NCBI RefSeq assembly: GCF_923081025.1
Contig: NZ_CAKLPZ010000002.1
Coordinates: 729,673 to 793,672 of the forward strand
Direction of reading: 5' to 3'
DNA from: Neolewinella maritima
GTDB lineage: Bacteria; Bacteroidota; Bacteroidia; Chitinophagales; Saprospiraceae
DNA length: 64,000 bases
Shown: in pieces, positions 55,674 through 63,900 of the stretch
Position numbering within the stretch: position 1 is the stretch's first letter
How the letters are laid out: every line of letters begins with the position of its first letter
Made by a program: the position numbers and the translations under genes
The notes under the pieces: model-generated
What the model was told of the DNA's origin: nothing
What the model saw: the letters and a program-made list of their open reading frames with translations, nothing else
Database searches by the model: none

Positions 55674-56897
55674 CTACTGCTTGACGAACCTGGCTACGTA
55701 GGTCTTGGTGTGGTGGAACTGAATAGTGTAGTGACCCGCTCGGAGATGGGCGATAGCTAGTGTAGTGGAGGGCGTAGGTTGAGCTACGCTTCCCTGCTGA
55801 ACCAGGTGACCGTAGGTATTGTAAATGCGGTAGATAAGGGGGGCTTTGTTGGGTAGGTCCGGTAGGGTAATTTGGTCCACGGCCGGGTTAGGATAGATCA
55901 GGGTGGTGATGGCCTTCGTAGCAGTACGCAGTGAAGTAGTGCCCGTCAGTTGTTCTAGCGGCCGGCCGAACACTCCATCGCTGGGGGTACTCGCAAACAG
56001 GGAAGTGCCGTCACTAGCCAGTTCAATAGCTACGAAGCGCTCCGTGATCGGGGTAAATCCAGTCTCCCAGGTGTCCGTTGCTCGGTTCAGGCGCAGGAGA
56101 TTGTTACTATCGGTCTCCGCAAGGTTTGTCGAGATCAGTAGTTCGTTGCCGCTCACTAGAAGTAAATCGATGATGTTGCGCTTTCTGTCCGGTAAGCCGG
56201 TGTTGAGCTCCGTCCAGCTCTGGCCGCTGTCGGTAGATCGGTATACCCCGTCTCCCGAAGTTCCCGCATACAGGATGCCCGTTTCGCCAACGGCCAGGCT
56301 ACCCACTTGAGTATCAAAGTCGCCCATACGGACATACCTCCAGCTAGCTCCACGATCTTCGGAGCGCAGTACGCCACCCTCTAGGCCGGCCAGCACGGTA
56401 TCACCGATCGCAAGTCCGGTAGTCAGGTAGTCATTAGCGGGAAGATCGACACTGCCGAGGTCGATGGGTCTCCAAGAAGTGCCGTCTTCGGAGCGGTAGA
56501 TCGTGCCGGTCGGGTGTGTAGCCAGGTAGAAGTCAGCTACGGCGAACAGGGCGGTGAACTGCTCGGTTCTGCCAGGAGTGACGGTGGTTGTCTGCCAGGT
56601 ATCCCCCCAGTTGTCGGTCCGGTAAATACTGCCGTCAAGAGTAACTACGTAGAGTACGGTATCTAAGTAGTAGGAGCTGACGGCAAACCCTAGTCCGGCA
56701 TCTTCCGAGATGTAGTCCACGGTCCGTCCCCCATCGGCAGAAGTGAACATCTGCCCGCCCAGATTGACCACCAACCGGTCGCCGTAGACGTTCGCATCCG
56801 TGACGTCGAATCCGGTAGTGAACGATAAGGGGGTCCACTGCCCGAAGGCAGGAAATGAAAGATAAAGGAGTAGGGTAAGGGTGGAAAATAAGCGCAT
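55674..56897 (-). CDS. BNR/YCF48-like repeat protein, T9SS cargo
   Basis: 407 residues; signal peptide ending at FPAFGQ (residue 20). Residues 25-310 hold about six beta-propeller blades with Asp-box-like signatures (MFTSADGGRT, IYRTDNWGDTWQ, IYRSEDGTSWR, VLRSEDRGASWR, VYRSTDSGQSWT). The C-terminal 80 residues are a T9SS sorting domain (LIYPNPAVDQITL ... LRAGHYTIQF). A secreted or surface propeller of sortilin/photosystem-assembly-like fold; the ligand is unknown. It ends 20 nt before tgt on the same strand and may be transcribed with it. Confidence 0.87.
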   Translation of the reverse strand: MRLFSTLTLLLYLSFPAFGQWTPLSFTTGFDVTDANVYGDRLVVNLGGQMFTSADGGRTVDYISEDAGLGFAVSSYYLDTVLYVVTLDGSIYRTDNWGDTWQTTTVTPGRTEQFTALFAVADFYLATHPTGTIYRSEDGTSWRPIDLGSVDLPANDYLTTGLAIGDTVLAGLEGGVLRSEDRGASWRYVRMGDFDTQVGSLAVGETGILYAGTSGDGVYRSTDSGQSWTELNTGLPDRKRNIIDLLLVSGNELLISTNLAETDSNNLLRLNRATDTWETGFTPITERFVAIELASDGTSLFASTPSDGVFGRPLEQLTGTTSLRTATKAITTLIYPNPAVDQITLPDLPNKAPLIYRIYNTYGHLVQQGSVAQPTPSTTLAIAHLRAGHYTIQFHHTKTYVARFVKQ

Positions 56898-57084
56898 CGT
56901 ACCTGAGGGTGTGGGTTAGTAGGTAGGATGAATGTACTCAACAATTGCCTTGCCACACTCAGCGATACTTGCTTGCTGTGGGTAAAGGGGTAGTCGGAAG
57001 CTGTAGGGTATTCGCTTAGGGCTAAGCCGCAAGTGGATCGGACATCGGATGTCGCTGACTTATGTGGGCGGCGGCGAGTTTTTG

Positions 57085-57122
57085 CGAAAGTAGAAACTCG
57101 CCCGGCGAGTTTATACTTTTCG
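57085..57122. repeat. Inverted repeat downstream of fic
   Basis: CGAAAGTAGAAACTCGCC (57085-57102) faces GGCGAGTTTATACTTTTCG (57104-57122) with a one-base centre, near perfect apart from one inserted and one changed base. It contains the same CGAAAGTAGAAACT half-site as the element before the fic start. Confidence 0.7.
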
Positions 57123-57138
57123 ACACTAATCTATAAAC

Positions 57139-58260
57139 TCAGTTGAAAAGGTCCATGTATTCCTGGAATACGTAGCTTTTACTTCTGCTGGCGGTTGGGT
57201 ACTCCTTAAGAATACCTAATTGCTCTAGGTCACCCGCGAGGCGGTAAGCCGGGGCATGACTGGAGCCAAGTATTCGCTTGATGTCGGCAACGGTCACGAT
57301 GGGTTCTCCGAAGAGCGCACGAACCAACTGCTCCGCACCTCCCCGACGTCGGCCCAGACTTTCGAGTTTTGTGGGTAGGGAACGTTCTAGTTCCGTTATT
57401 CTTTGAAACGTACTTACGCCGTCCCGGGCGGTTTCTATAATGCCGTCTAGGAAGAAGTGGAACCACCCAAGGAGGTCATTATTTTCACGTACCTCCGTTA
57501 GCCTATCATAGTACTGCGTTCGGTTGGCCTCGAAATAAGCGGAAAGATACAGGACGGGCTTGCGGAGTATATCGCGGCCGATCAGATAAAGGGGAATTAG
57601 TAAGCGCCCCAGCCTGCCGTTGCCGTCTTGGAAGGGGTGAATGGTCTCGAACTGATAGTGAAGTAGCGCTACCTTCAGCAACTCGGGCAGGGGGTTACGC
57701 TCGTCATTCGCTAAATACTCAAGGTCACCCATCAAACGGCTGACCTCCTGGGGTGGAGGGGGTACGAAAGTCGCACTATTGATGCTTCTGCCTCCGATCC
57801 AGTTTTGACTGGTACGAAACTGGCCGGGCCCCTTTTGCTGTCCACGCACGCCCTGCATTAGTATCCCGTGTGTGTTCCTGATCAAACGGGAGGAAAACGG
57901 CAGCGTCCCGAGCCAGCCAATAGCTCGGTTGATAGCTAGTACGTAGTTATTTACCTCTTCCCAGTCATCGCGACGTTCGAGAGATACTTCTTCGCGACTG
58001 AGTAAGGCCTCCTCTACGCTCGTCTGCGTACCCTCGATCTTTGCCGACAGCGTTGCTTCTTTGGTTACGTGGAGTCGTACATAAAGATCGATGTTAACCA
58101 AATCCGAGAAAGCGTCTAACCTACCGAGGAAACGATCTGCCGTACCGAGTTTCTGCTGAAGCGTAGCCTCCTCAATGGACCAACGACGATTTATCTCCGC
58201 TGGGATAAAAGCCCGGTAGCTGCTCTGCTTTATGTATGTTCCAGAGACGAACTTTCTCAT
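57139..58260 (-). CDS. Fic-family protein (AMPylase-type) with C-terminal winged helix
   Basis: 373 residues. N-terminal helical region (1-110) with the inhibitory motif SAKIEG followed by TQTSVEEALL, of the [S/T]xxx[E/D][G/N] type placed before the Fic core (class II). The core motif HPFQDGNGRLGR starts at His208, all catalytic residues present, preceded by the beta-hairpin flap. The C-terminal 100 residues (VTVADIKRILGSSHAPAYRLAGDLEQLGILKE, quoted for its helix-turn-helix character) look like a winged-helix DNA-binding domain. It probably transfers AMP from ATP to a target protein and regulates itself; the target is unknown. Flanked by inverted repeats on both sides. Confidence 0.92.
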   Translation of the reverse strand: MRKFVSGTYIKQSSYRAFIPAEINRRWSIEEATLQQKLGTADRFLGRLDAFSDLVNIDLYVRLHVTKEATLSAKIEGTQTSVEEALLSREEVSLERRDDWEEVNNYVLAINRAIGWLGTLPFSSRLIRNTHGILMQGVRGQQKGPGQFRTSQNWIGGRSINSATFVPPPPQEVSRLMGDLEYLANDERNPLPELLKVALLHYQFETIHPFQDGNGRLGRLLIPLYLIGRDILRKPVLYLSAYFEANRTQYYDRLTEVRENNDLLGWFHFFLDGIIETARDGVSTFQRITELERSLPTKLESLGRRRGGAEQLVRALFGEPIVTVADIKRILGSSHAPAYRLAGDLEQLGILKEYPTASRSKSYVFQEYMDLFN

Positions 58261-58320
58261 TTCACGAAAGTAGAAACTTATGGGATCAGTTTCTACTTTT
58301 TCGTGAAAAAATAGAAACTA
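58261..58320. promoter_or_regulatory. Inverted-repeat operator over the fic promoter
   Basis: TTCACGAAAGTAGAAACT (58261-58278) faces AGTTTCTACTTTTTCGTGAA (58288-58307), differing only by two extra bases, with a 9-nt spacer. A third half-site, AAAATAGAAACTA, follows (58307-58320). The first arm starts at the base next to the fic start codon, and on the minus strand it includes TACTTTCG, 4 nt before the ATG. Binding here would block fic transcription and initiation. Confidence 0.65.
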
Positions 58321-58384
58321 GGCTGTTTTAAGCCGATCGGTATAGGTGGGTCCACCGGCTAGCTTTGCTCCTGTACATTTAATC

Positions 58385-58403
58385 TGCACCTGCGGCCCCG
58401 CCC
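58385..58403 (+). repeat. Copy 3 of the GCACCTGCGGCCCCGCC element
   Basis: TGCACCTGCGGCCCCGCCC, reverse complement of the element at 701-720. It lies 26 nt upstream of the pth box TACCTTTG, roughly where an activator or UP-like element would be. Confidence 0.55.
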
Positions 58404-58429
58404 GCCCTAAGCAACTATCGCGATGCTGC

Positions 58430-58437
58430 TACCTTTG
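58430..58437 (+). promoter_or_regulatory. -7 box TACCTTTG of pth
   Basis: Exact consensus, 35 nt before the pth ATG at 58473. No TTG at the expected -33 position was found. Confidence 0.4.
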
Positions 58438-58472
58438 CCGTACTCAGATACCTAGCCATCCAGAATCCCATA

Positions 58473-59021
58473 ATGAAATACCTTATCGTAGGCCTGGGCA
58501 ATCCCGGTCCCAAGTACGCAGATACCCGCCACAACGTAGGCTTCCGCGTAGTGGAGCAGCTGAGTACCGACTGGCATAGCGACACCCACGGCGACATCGC
58601 CCGCATCAAGCACCGCGGTAAGCTCGTCACCCTGCTCAAGCCCACCACCTACATGAACCTGAGCGGGAAGGCCGTGCGCTACTGGCTACAGGCCGAAAAC
58701 GTGCCCAAGGAAAACCTGCTGGTGGTGATGGACGACCTGCACCTCGACTTCGGGCGTCTGCGCCTGCGGGGCAAGGGCAGTGCTGCCGGCCACAACGGAC
58801 TCAAGGACATCGATCAGCTCACCGGCGGGAACAACTACGCGCGGCTGCGGGTCGGGATCGGCAAGGACTTCCACCCGGGGCAGCAGGCCGACTACGTGCT
58901 CAGCGAGTGGACGGCGGACGAACGCACCGAGCTGCCCGCCCTGCTGAAGGACGCCAGCGACGCCTGCCTGAGCTTCTGTGCCCACGGACTGAGCAATACC
59001 ATGAGCGCCTTTAACCGCTAA
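58473..59021 (+). CDS. pth: Peptidyl-tRNA hydrolase
   Basis: 182 residues, normal length. Frees peptides from peptidyl-tRNA released by stalled ribosomes. Signatures are VGLGNPGPKYADTRHNVGF (Asn10, catalytic His20), LLKPTTYMNLSGKAV, VVMDDLHLDFGRLRLRGKGSAAGHNGLK (catalytic Asp, C-loop) and RLRVGIGK. It is 49 nt upstream of crtI on the same strand; whether they share a transcript is uncertain. Confidence 0.97.
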   Translation: MKYLIVGLGNPGPKYADTRHNVGFRVVEQLSTDWHSDTHGDIARIKHRGKLVTLLKPTTYMNLSGKAVRYWLQAENVPKENLLVVMDDLHLDFGRLRLRGKGSAAGHNGLKDIDQLTGGNNYARLRVGIGKDFHPGQQADYVLSEWTADERTELPALLKDASDACLSFCAHGLSNTMSAFNR

Positions 59022-59070
59022 ACCCTCCCCGGCTAACCGCGTTAGGCCGTAACTAAACCGCTACGCGCAC

Positions 59071-60555
59071 TTGAATAAACAAGTTATTATCGTCGGTGCC
59101 GGATTCGCCGGTCTATCGGCCGCAGCCTACCTGGCCCGCGACGGCTACCGCGTACGCATCCTGGAGAAGAACGAGGGACTGGGCGGCCGCGCCCGGCAGT
59201 TCTCCGCCGAAGGCTACACCTTCGATATGGGCCCCAGCTGGTACTGGATGCCGGAGGTCTTCGAGCACTTCTTTAACGACTTCGGCAGCACCGCCGCCGA
59301 GCACTACGAGCTCGTACGCCTCGACCCCAGCTACGAGGTGGTCTTCGGCGTGGAAGACCGCATCGAAGTGCCGGCCAGCACGAAAGAGCTATTTGCCCTC
59401 TTCGAAAAACTAGAGCCCGGCAGCTCCGCTAACCTGCGCAAGTTTCTGGAGGAAGCCGAGTACAAGTATCGCGTCGGCATCGATGAGTTCGTACAGAAAC
59501 CCGGCCATAGCATCATGGACTTCGCCGACCTGCGGGTCTTTAAGTCCGTCTTCAAACTGCAGATGCTGACGGACATGGCCACCTACGTGCGCCGGCTCTT
59601 CAAGCACCCGCAACTGATCCAGCTGCTGGAGTTCCCCGTTCTCTTTTTGGGGGCCACGCCCGCCAATACCCCAGCGCTGTATAGTCTGATGAATTACGCC
59701 GACCTCAAGCTCGGCACCTGGTATCCCCTGGGTGGGATGCACAAGATCATTGAAGGCATGGCCGCCGTAGCCCGCGGTCAGGGTGTGGAGATCATCTCCG
59801 GCAGCGCGGTGCGGGAAGTAGTGACCGTGAAGGGAGAAGTGCAGTCCGTCGTGACCGAAGACGGCACCACCTACCCCACCGACGTGCTCGTCTGCGCGGC
59901 TGACTACCACCACTTCGATCAGCAAGTGCTGGCACCGACCGACCGTATGTACTCCCCCGACTACTGGGCCGGCCGTACCATGGCCCCCTCTAGTCTGCTG
60001 TTCTACATCGGGCTGGACCGCAGGGTGCCCGGACTGCACCACCATACGCTGTTCTTCGATGCGGACTTCGATCGCCACGCCCACGATATCTACGAGCAGC
60101 CCGTCTGGCCGGAGGATCCACTCTTTTACGTCTGTGCCCCCTCGGTGACCGATCCGACCGTGGCCCCGGACGGTTGTGAGAACATGTTCTTCCTCCTTCC
60201 ACTGGCTCCCGATCTAGACGATACGCCCGAGCGGCGCGAGCACTACTGGCACCTGATGTGCGAGCGGTTGAGCCAGCGCATCGGTTTTGATATCCGTCCG
60301 CACGTCGTGTACCGCCGCGACTACGCCCACCGGGAGTTCAAGGAAGATTATAATGCCTACCGGGGCAATGCCTACGGTCTGGCCAATACCCTGCTACAGA
60401 CGGCCTTCCTCAAGCCCAAGCTGCGCAGCAAAAAGCTCCGTAACTTGTGGTATGCCGGTCAGCTTACCACACCGGGACCGGGTATGCCACCCAGTATCAT
60501 CTCCGGACAGGTAGCCGCCCGGGACATTAAAGCCGCCATGCCCGTACATGCTTAG
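59071..60555 (+). CDS. crtI: Phytoene desaturase
   Basis: 494 residues with a TTG start at 59071, accepted because the FAD motif VIIVGAGFAGLSAAAYLARDG follows at residue 5. Next ILEKNEGLGGRARQF and FDMGPSWYWMPEVFEHFF, and the C-terminal FAD/membrane motif TTPGPGMPPSIISGQ. It desaturates phytoene stepwise to lycopene at the membrane. First gene of a four-gene operon; crtB overlaps its end by 8 bp. Confidence 0.95.
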   Translation: MNKQVIIVGAGFAGLSAAAYLARDGYRVRILEKNEGLGGRARQFSAEGYTFDMGPSWYWMPEVFEHFFNDFGSTAAEHYELVRLDPSYEVVFGVEDRIEVPASTKELFALFEKLEPGSSANLRKFLEEAEYKYRVGIDEFVQKPGHSIMDFADLRVFKSVFKLQMLTDMATYVRRLFKHPQLIQLLEFPVLFLGATPANTPALYSLMNYADLKLGTWYPLGGMHKIIEGMAAVARGQGVEIISGSAVREVVTVKGEVQSVVTEDGTTYPTDVLVCAADYHHFDQQVLAPTDRMYSPDYWAGRTMAPSSLLFYIGLDRRVPGLHHHTLFFDADFDRHAHDIYEQPVWPEDPLFYVCAPSVTDPTVAPDGCENMFFLLPLAPDLDDTPERREHYWHLMCERLSQRIGFDIRPHVVYRRDYAHREFKEDYNAYRGNAYGLANTLLQTAFLKPKLRSKKLRNLWYAGQLTTPGPGMPPSIISGQVAARDIKAAMPVHA

Positions 60556-61384
60556 CCTCTACCAACAAGTCTGCCGGGAGTGTGCCAGTCTGGTCACCCG
60601 CCGCTACAGCACCAGCTTCAGCATGGGCATCCGGGTGTTCGAAAAACCCCTGCGGGCGCCGATTTACGGTATCTATGGCTTCGTGCGCTTCGCCGATGAG
60701 ATCGTCGATACCTTCCATGCCTCGGATAAGCAGATGCTCTTCCAGCGCTTCCGCGAGGATACCTACCACGCCCTCGAACATGGTATCAGTCTCAATCCCA
60801 TCCTGCAGGCCTTTCAGGAAGTAGCTCACCGCTACCAGATCGGCCGCGACCTGATCGACCCCTTCCTGGACAGCATGGAAATGGACCTCGATAACACCCG
60901 CTACAACGCGTCCTTATATAAGGAGTACATCTACGGCTCGGCGGAAGTGGTGGGACTGATGTGTTTGCGCGTCTTCGTCGATGGGGACGAGGCCGAGTAC
61001 GAGCGCCTCAAGCCCCCCGCCCAGGCCCTGGGATCGGCCTTTCAGAAGATCAACTTCCTGCGCGACATCCGCTCCGACTACCACGACCGGGGCCGGGTCT
61101 ACTTCCCGGGTGTCGACTACGAAAAGTTCGATAACCTGAGCAAGGCCGCCATTGAGGCGGATATTAAGGCCGACTTCGATTTCGCCTACACTGGCATCGT
61201 ACAGCTGCCCACCAGCGCCCGCTTCGGGGTGTACCTGGCTTATCGCTACTATACCAAGCTGTTCCAGAAGATCCGCAATGCGCCGGCGCAGGACGTGACC
61301 GAGACCCGCATCCGCGTAGCCGATAGCCGCAAGGTCTACCTGCTGGCCAGCTCCGCCGTCAAGCACCGCTTCAATCTGCTATGA
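60548..61384 (+). CDS. crtB: Phytoene synthase
   Basis: 278 residues. Head-to-head condensation of two geranylgeranyl diphosphates to phytoene. The two Asp-rich motifs are visible: IYGFVRFADEIVD near residue 45 and QKINFLRDIRSDYHDRGRVYFP near 180. It overlaps crtI (8 bp) and the next gene (4 bp, ATGA), indicating translational coupling. The GHMP kinase at 40622-41467 may supply precursor through mevalonate, which is inference. Confidence 0.95.
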   Translation: MLSLYQQVCRECASLVTRRYSTSFSMGIRVFEKPLRAPIYGIYGFVRFADEIVDTFHASDKQMLFQRFREDTYHALEHGISLNPILQAFQEVAHRYQIGRDLIDPFLDSMEMDLDNTRYNASLYKEYIYGSAEVVGLMCLRVFVDGDEAEYERLKPPAQALGSAFQKINFLRDIRSDYHDRGRVYFPGVDYEKFDNLSKAAIEADIKADFDFAYTGIVQLPTSARFGVYLAYRYYTKLFQKIRNAPAQDVTETRIRVADSRKVYLLASSAVKHRFNLL

Positions 61385-62127
61385 GTAGGGCTACCGCAGC
61401 TGGTGGCAGTGCATCGAAGCTCGAACGTGGGCTGATCTGGTTCATGCTGTTCGCCTTCGCCAGTGGAGCACTCGCCCATACGCTGCCGGCGGTGCTACCC
61501 ATCACCCGCTACACTACGGATGCGCTCCTGCTCGTACTTAACGGACTGCTCCTCTACGCCGTGTACCAGCGTAACCAGGACCAGCGGCTACTCCTCTGGT
61601 TAGCGATCGCCTACTGCTTCACCTTCGCGGCCGAAGCCGTGGGGGTGGCTACGGGCGCCCTGTTCGGGGAGTACGCCTACGGTGCCACGATGCGCTGGCA
61701 GTGGTTGGGCGTGCCCTTCGTGATCGCGCTGAACTGGTGTGCCCTCACGCTGGCCACCAATATGCTGGCGCTCCACTTCTTTGCGGTCAAACGCTTCACT
61801 ACGGAGGATACGGGTGTGCCGCAGCGCAAACGGCCGGGTACCGAGGAGTATGACCTGAACTGGTCGAAGTCGGTTTCCGCTGCCCTCCTGGCTAGCATCT
61901 TCATCGCCCTGTACGACGTAGCGATTGAGCCGGTAGCGATAAAGCTGGATTACTGGCAGTGGGGCGGCGGCACGATCCCCCTGCAAAACTACCTGATGTG
62001 GGCCGTGGTCGCCTTCCTCATCTCCCTGCCCCTGCAGTTGCTGAATATCCGGTTCAGGAGTCCGCTTCTGCTGGTCTACCTCGCCGCCCAACTCTTCTTT
62101 TTCCTGGTCCTTAACTTGGTCCTGTGA
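61381..62127 (+). CDS. cruF: CruF-like carotenoid 1',2'-hydratase (membrane protein)
   Basis: 248 residues, six to seven hydrophobic segments. The block FTFAAEAVGVATGALFGEYAYG, with GVPFVIALNWCALTLATNM and LYDVAIEPVAIKLDYWQW after it, matches the carotenoid-biosynthesis membrane family that includes CruF and haloarchaeal hydratases; acidic residues in these stretches are likely catalytic. It should add water to the acyclic psi end of a carotene to give a 1'-hydroxyl. Start and stop overlap both neighbours by 4 bp. Confidence 0.82.
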   Translation: MSRATAAGGSASKLERGLIWFMLFAFASGALAHTLPAVLPITRYTTDALLLVLNGLLLYAVYQRNQDQRLLLWLAIAYCFTFAAEAVGVATGALFGEYAYGATMRWQWLGVPFVIALNWCALTLATNMLALHFFAVKRFTTEDTGVPQRKRPGTEEYDLNWSKSVSAALLASIFIALYDVAIEPVAIKLDYWQWGGGTIPLQNYLMWAVVAFLISLPLQLLNIRFRSPLLLVYLAAQLFFFLVLNLVL

Positions 62128-63254
62128 GCCACTACGACATCGCGGTCATCGGGGGAGGGCTGGCGGGCCTGAGCGTACTCTATCACCTGAAGCGGGCGGG
62201 CAAACTTAGTGGCAAGCGTGTGCTACTGGTGGATCCGCAGCGCAAGACCGCCCACGACCGCACCTGGTCGTTCTGGGAGACCGGGGAAGGCCCCTTCGAA
62301 GAGCTGGTGTATCACCGCTGGGACCAGGTGAGTCTGCACAACGCCCACACCCACTGCACCTGCGACCTCGCCCCCTATGCCTATAAGGTGATCCTGAGCA
62401 ACGACTTCTACGCACACGTCAACGGTATACTGGACGGGGTAGGGGCGCTGACGCGGGTGCAGGGGCAAGCCAGTGAGGTGCGGTCCGGTCCGGCCACGGC
62501 TAGTTTTCAGCTTGGTGGGGAGACGGTGACTGCGGACATCGTGTTCAGCAGCGAGCCCCACCCGCTCGACTACCGGGAAGTGAAGCAGCCCTACCTGGAC
62601 CAGCACTTCCGGGGGTGGTTCATCGAAACGGAGGAGGACACCTTCGATCCGAGGCGCGCCAGCCTGATGGACTTTCGCACGCCGCAGGAGGGGGAGACGC
62701 GCTTTTTTTACGTCCTGCCCTTCAGCAAACGGCGGGCGATGGTGGAGATCGCCATTTTCAGCAACGAGCACTTGCGGACGGAGCAGTACGACGCGCTGAT
62801 CGGCGACTACATCCACGCCCACTGGACGCAGGGGCCGTACCGGGTATACCATACGGAGGGCGGCAATATTCCGATGACGACCTATGACTATCCCCGGAGA
62901 ACGGGTAACCTTATATATATAGGATTGGGTGGCGGAGCGGCACGACCCTCTACGGGCTACACCTTCTACGGGCTGCAGCGGCAGCTGATGCGACTGGCAG
63001 CGGCCTTCCCGGATATATCCGCCACGCAGGTGTGGCCGGAAAAGCACCGCTTGTACGACGCTACGCTGCTGCGGATCCTAGAGCAGCGCAAGCTGCGAGG
63101 GGATGAGGTCTTTGTAAATCTGTTCCAGCGCAACCCACCGGCGCGGGTACTGGCCTTCCTGAACGGGGAGAGTACGCTGTGGCAGGAATTACGGCTGATG
63201 GGTACTACGCCGATCGGGGTATTCGGGACCACCTTCGTCCGGGAGCTACTGTAG
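62124..63254 (+). CDS. crtY: Lycopene cyclase (CrtY/CrtL family)
   Basis: 376 residues, GTG start overlapping the previous stop (GTGA). FAD/NAD motif IAVIGGGLAGLSVLYHL, then DRTWSFWE (cyclase family DxxxWxFW-like), QPYLDQHFRGWFIE, MDFRTPQ, FFYVLPFSKRRAMVEIAIFS, and GLGGGAARPSTGYTF, the conserved cyclase C-terminal motif. It forms beta-ionone rings from lycopene ends. Together with the hydratase gene it points to a monocyclic product. Last gene of the operon; no clear terminator follows. Confidence 0.92.
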   Translation: MSHYDIAVIGGGLAGLSVLYHLKRAGKLSGKRVLLVDPQRKTAHDRTWSFWETGEGPFEELVYHRWDQVSLHNAHTHCTCDLAPYAYKVILSNDFYAHVNGILDGVGALTRVQGQASEVRSGPATASFQLGGETVTADIVFSSEPHPLDYREVKQPYLDQHFRGWFIETEEDTFDPRRASLMDFRTPQEGETRFFYVLPFSKRRAMVEIAIFSNEHLRTEQYDALIGDYIHAHWTQGPYRVYHTEGGNIPMTTYDYPRRTGNLIYIGLGGGAARPSTGYTFYGLQRQLMRLAAAFPDISATQVWPEKHRLYDATLLRILEQRKLRGDEVFVNLFQRNPPARVLAFLNGESTLWQELRLMGTTPIGVFGTTFVRELL

Positions 63255-63297
63255 TGCTGGCTCCGGAAAAGATGTGGCGATTAAACTAGCCGAATGC

Positions 63298-63329
63298 TTG
63301 TACGTTTACCATCCTGCGGCCTATCTTTG
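63298..63329 (+). promoter_or_regulatory. rRNA promoter P1
   Basis: TTG (63298-63300), 21 nt, TATCTTTG (63322-63329): exact Bacteroidota -33/-7 pair. Confidence 0.65.
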
Positions 63330-63455
63330 CCGTCCCGCAAGGATAGTCTTGCATCCCTTCTATAGTAAGATTCCGCTTGATGAGCGTATGTGGCAACGGC
63401 CACAGCGCGGTGGAAACTTCGCGACAAACACAAGGCAAATATTCTTTGCGAAAGG

Positions 63456-63488
63456 TTTGGAGGAACGAAGGCGATGATGGTACCTTTG
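63456..63488 (+). promoter_or_regulatory. rRNA promoter P2
   Basis: TTTG (63456-63459), 21 nt, TACCTTTG (63481-63488). Confidence 0.65.
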
Positions 63489-63560
63489 CGGCCCCCGCGA
63501 ATGAGTGGGGAAACGCAGTCGAGCAAGTCAGAAAATAGTTGAGAAAATCTGCTTACTGAC

Positions 63561-63591
63561 TTGCACGGATGAAAAACTAGCTGTACTTTTG
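63561..63591 (+). promoter_or_regulatory. rRNA promoter P3
   Basis: TTG (63561-63563), 20 nt, TACTTTTG (63584-63591). Nearest promoter to the 16S, about 310 bp upstream. Confidence 0.65.
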
Positions 63592-63835
63592 CAGCCGCTT
63601 TGGAAGCAAGGCGAACAACGAAACAAAAAGTTGGTGTTCTGGCGTGGGTCCTATAGGGGACTAATACGACGGGACGGAGGAGCGAGCGGCTCCACCGGCG
63701 CAACGATCTTTGACATCAATGGCAGGCGAGGTTCAACGCCGTAGAATTAACGAATGACCGAACCCATCCGATGGATGGGAGCGACACTTTTGTAGCTATG
63801 GCCCTGAATAGAAATTTGAAGTTAAGACAGCATTA

Positions 63836-63847
63836 GGCTCTTTCTGA
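63836..63847 (+). promoter_or_regulatory. boxA-like antitermination site
   Basis: GGCTCTTTCTGA shares the GCTCTTT core of rRNA boxA elements and lies about 55 nt before the 16S 5' end, where NusB/NusE antitermination sites usually stand. Confidence 0.45.
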
Positions 63848-63900
63848 AGTTAAGTCACTATACAAGCTGCCCGCTACGGTGGGTGGTTATAAGAACTTTA

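Larger units (their letters stand above)
63255..63900 (+). other. rRNA operon leader region
   Basis: No protein gene is convincing in these 646 bp. They hold three tandem promoters (annotated separately), a perfect 7-bp hairpin CCCATCC/GGATGGG (63763-63779), a boxA-like GGCTCTTTCTGA (63836-63847), and a direct repeat GAAGTTAAG at 63819 and 63846 around the boxA, ending at the mature 16S. Confidence 0.7.

Noticed and set aside
63281..63703. 140-codon minus-strand frame before the 16S
   Set aside because: Lies over three rRNA promoters and the leader; no coding features.
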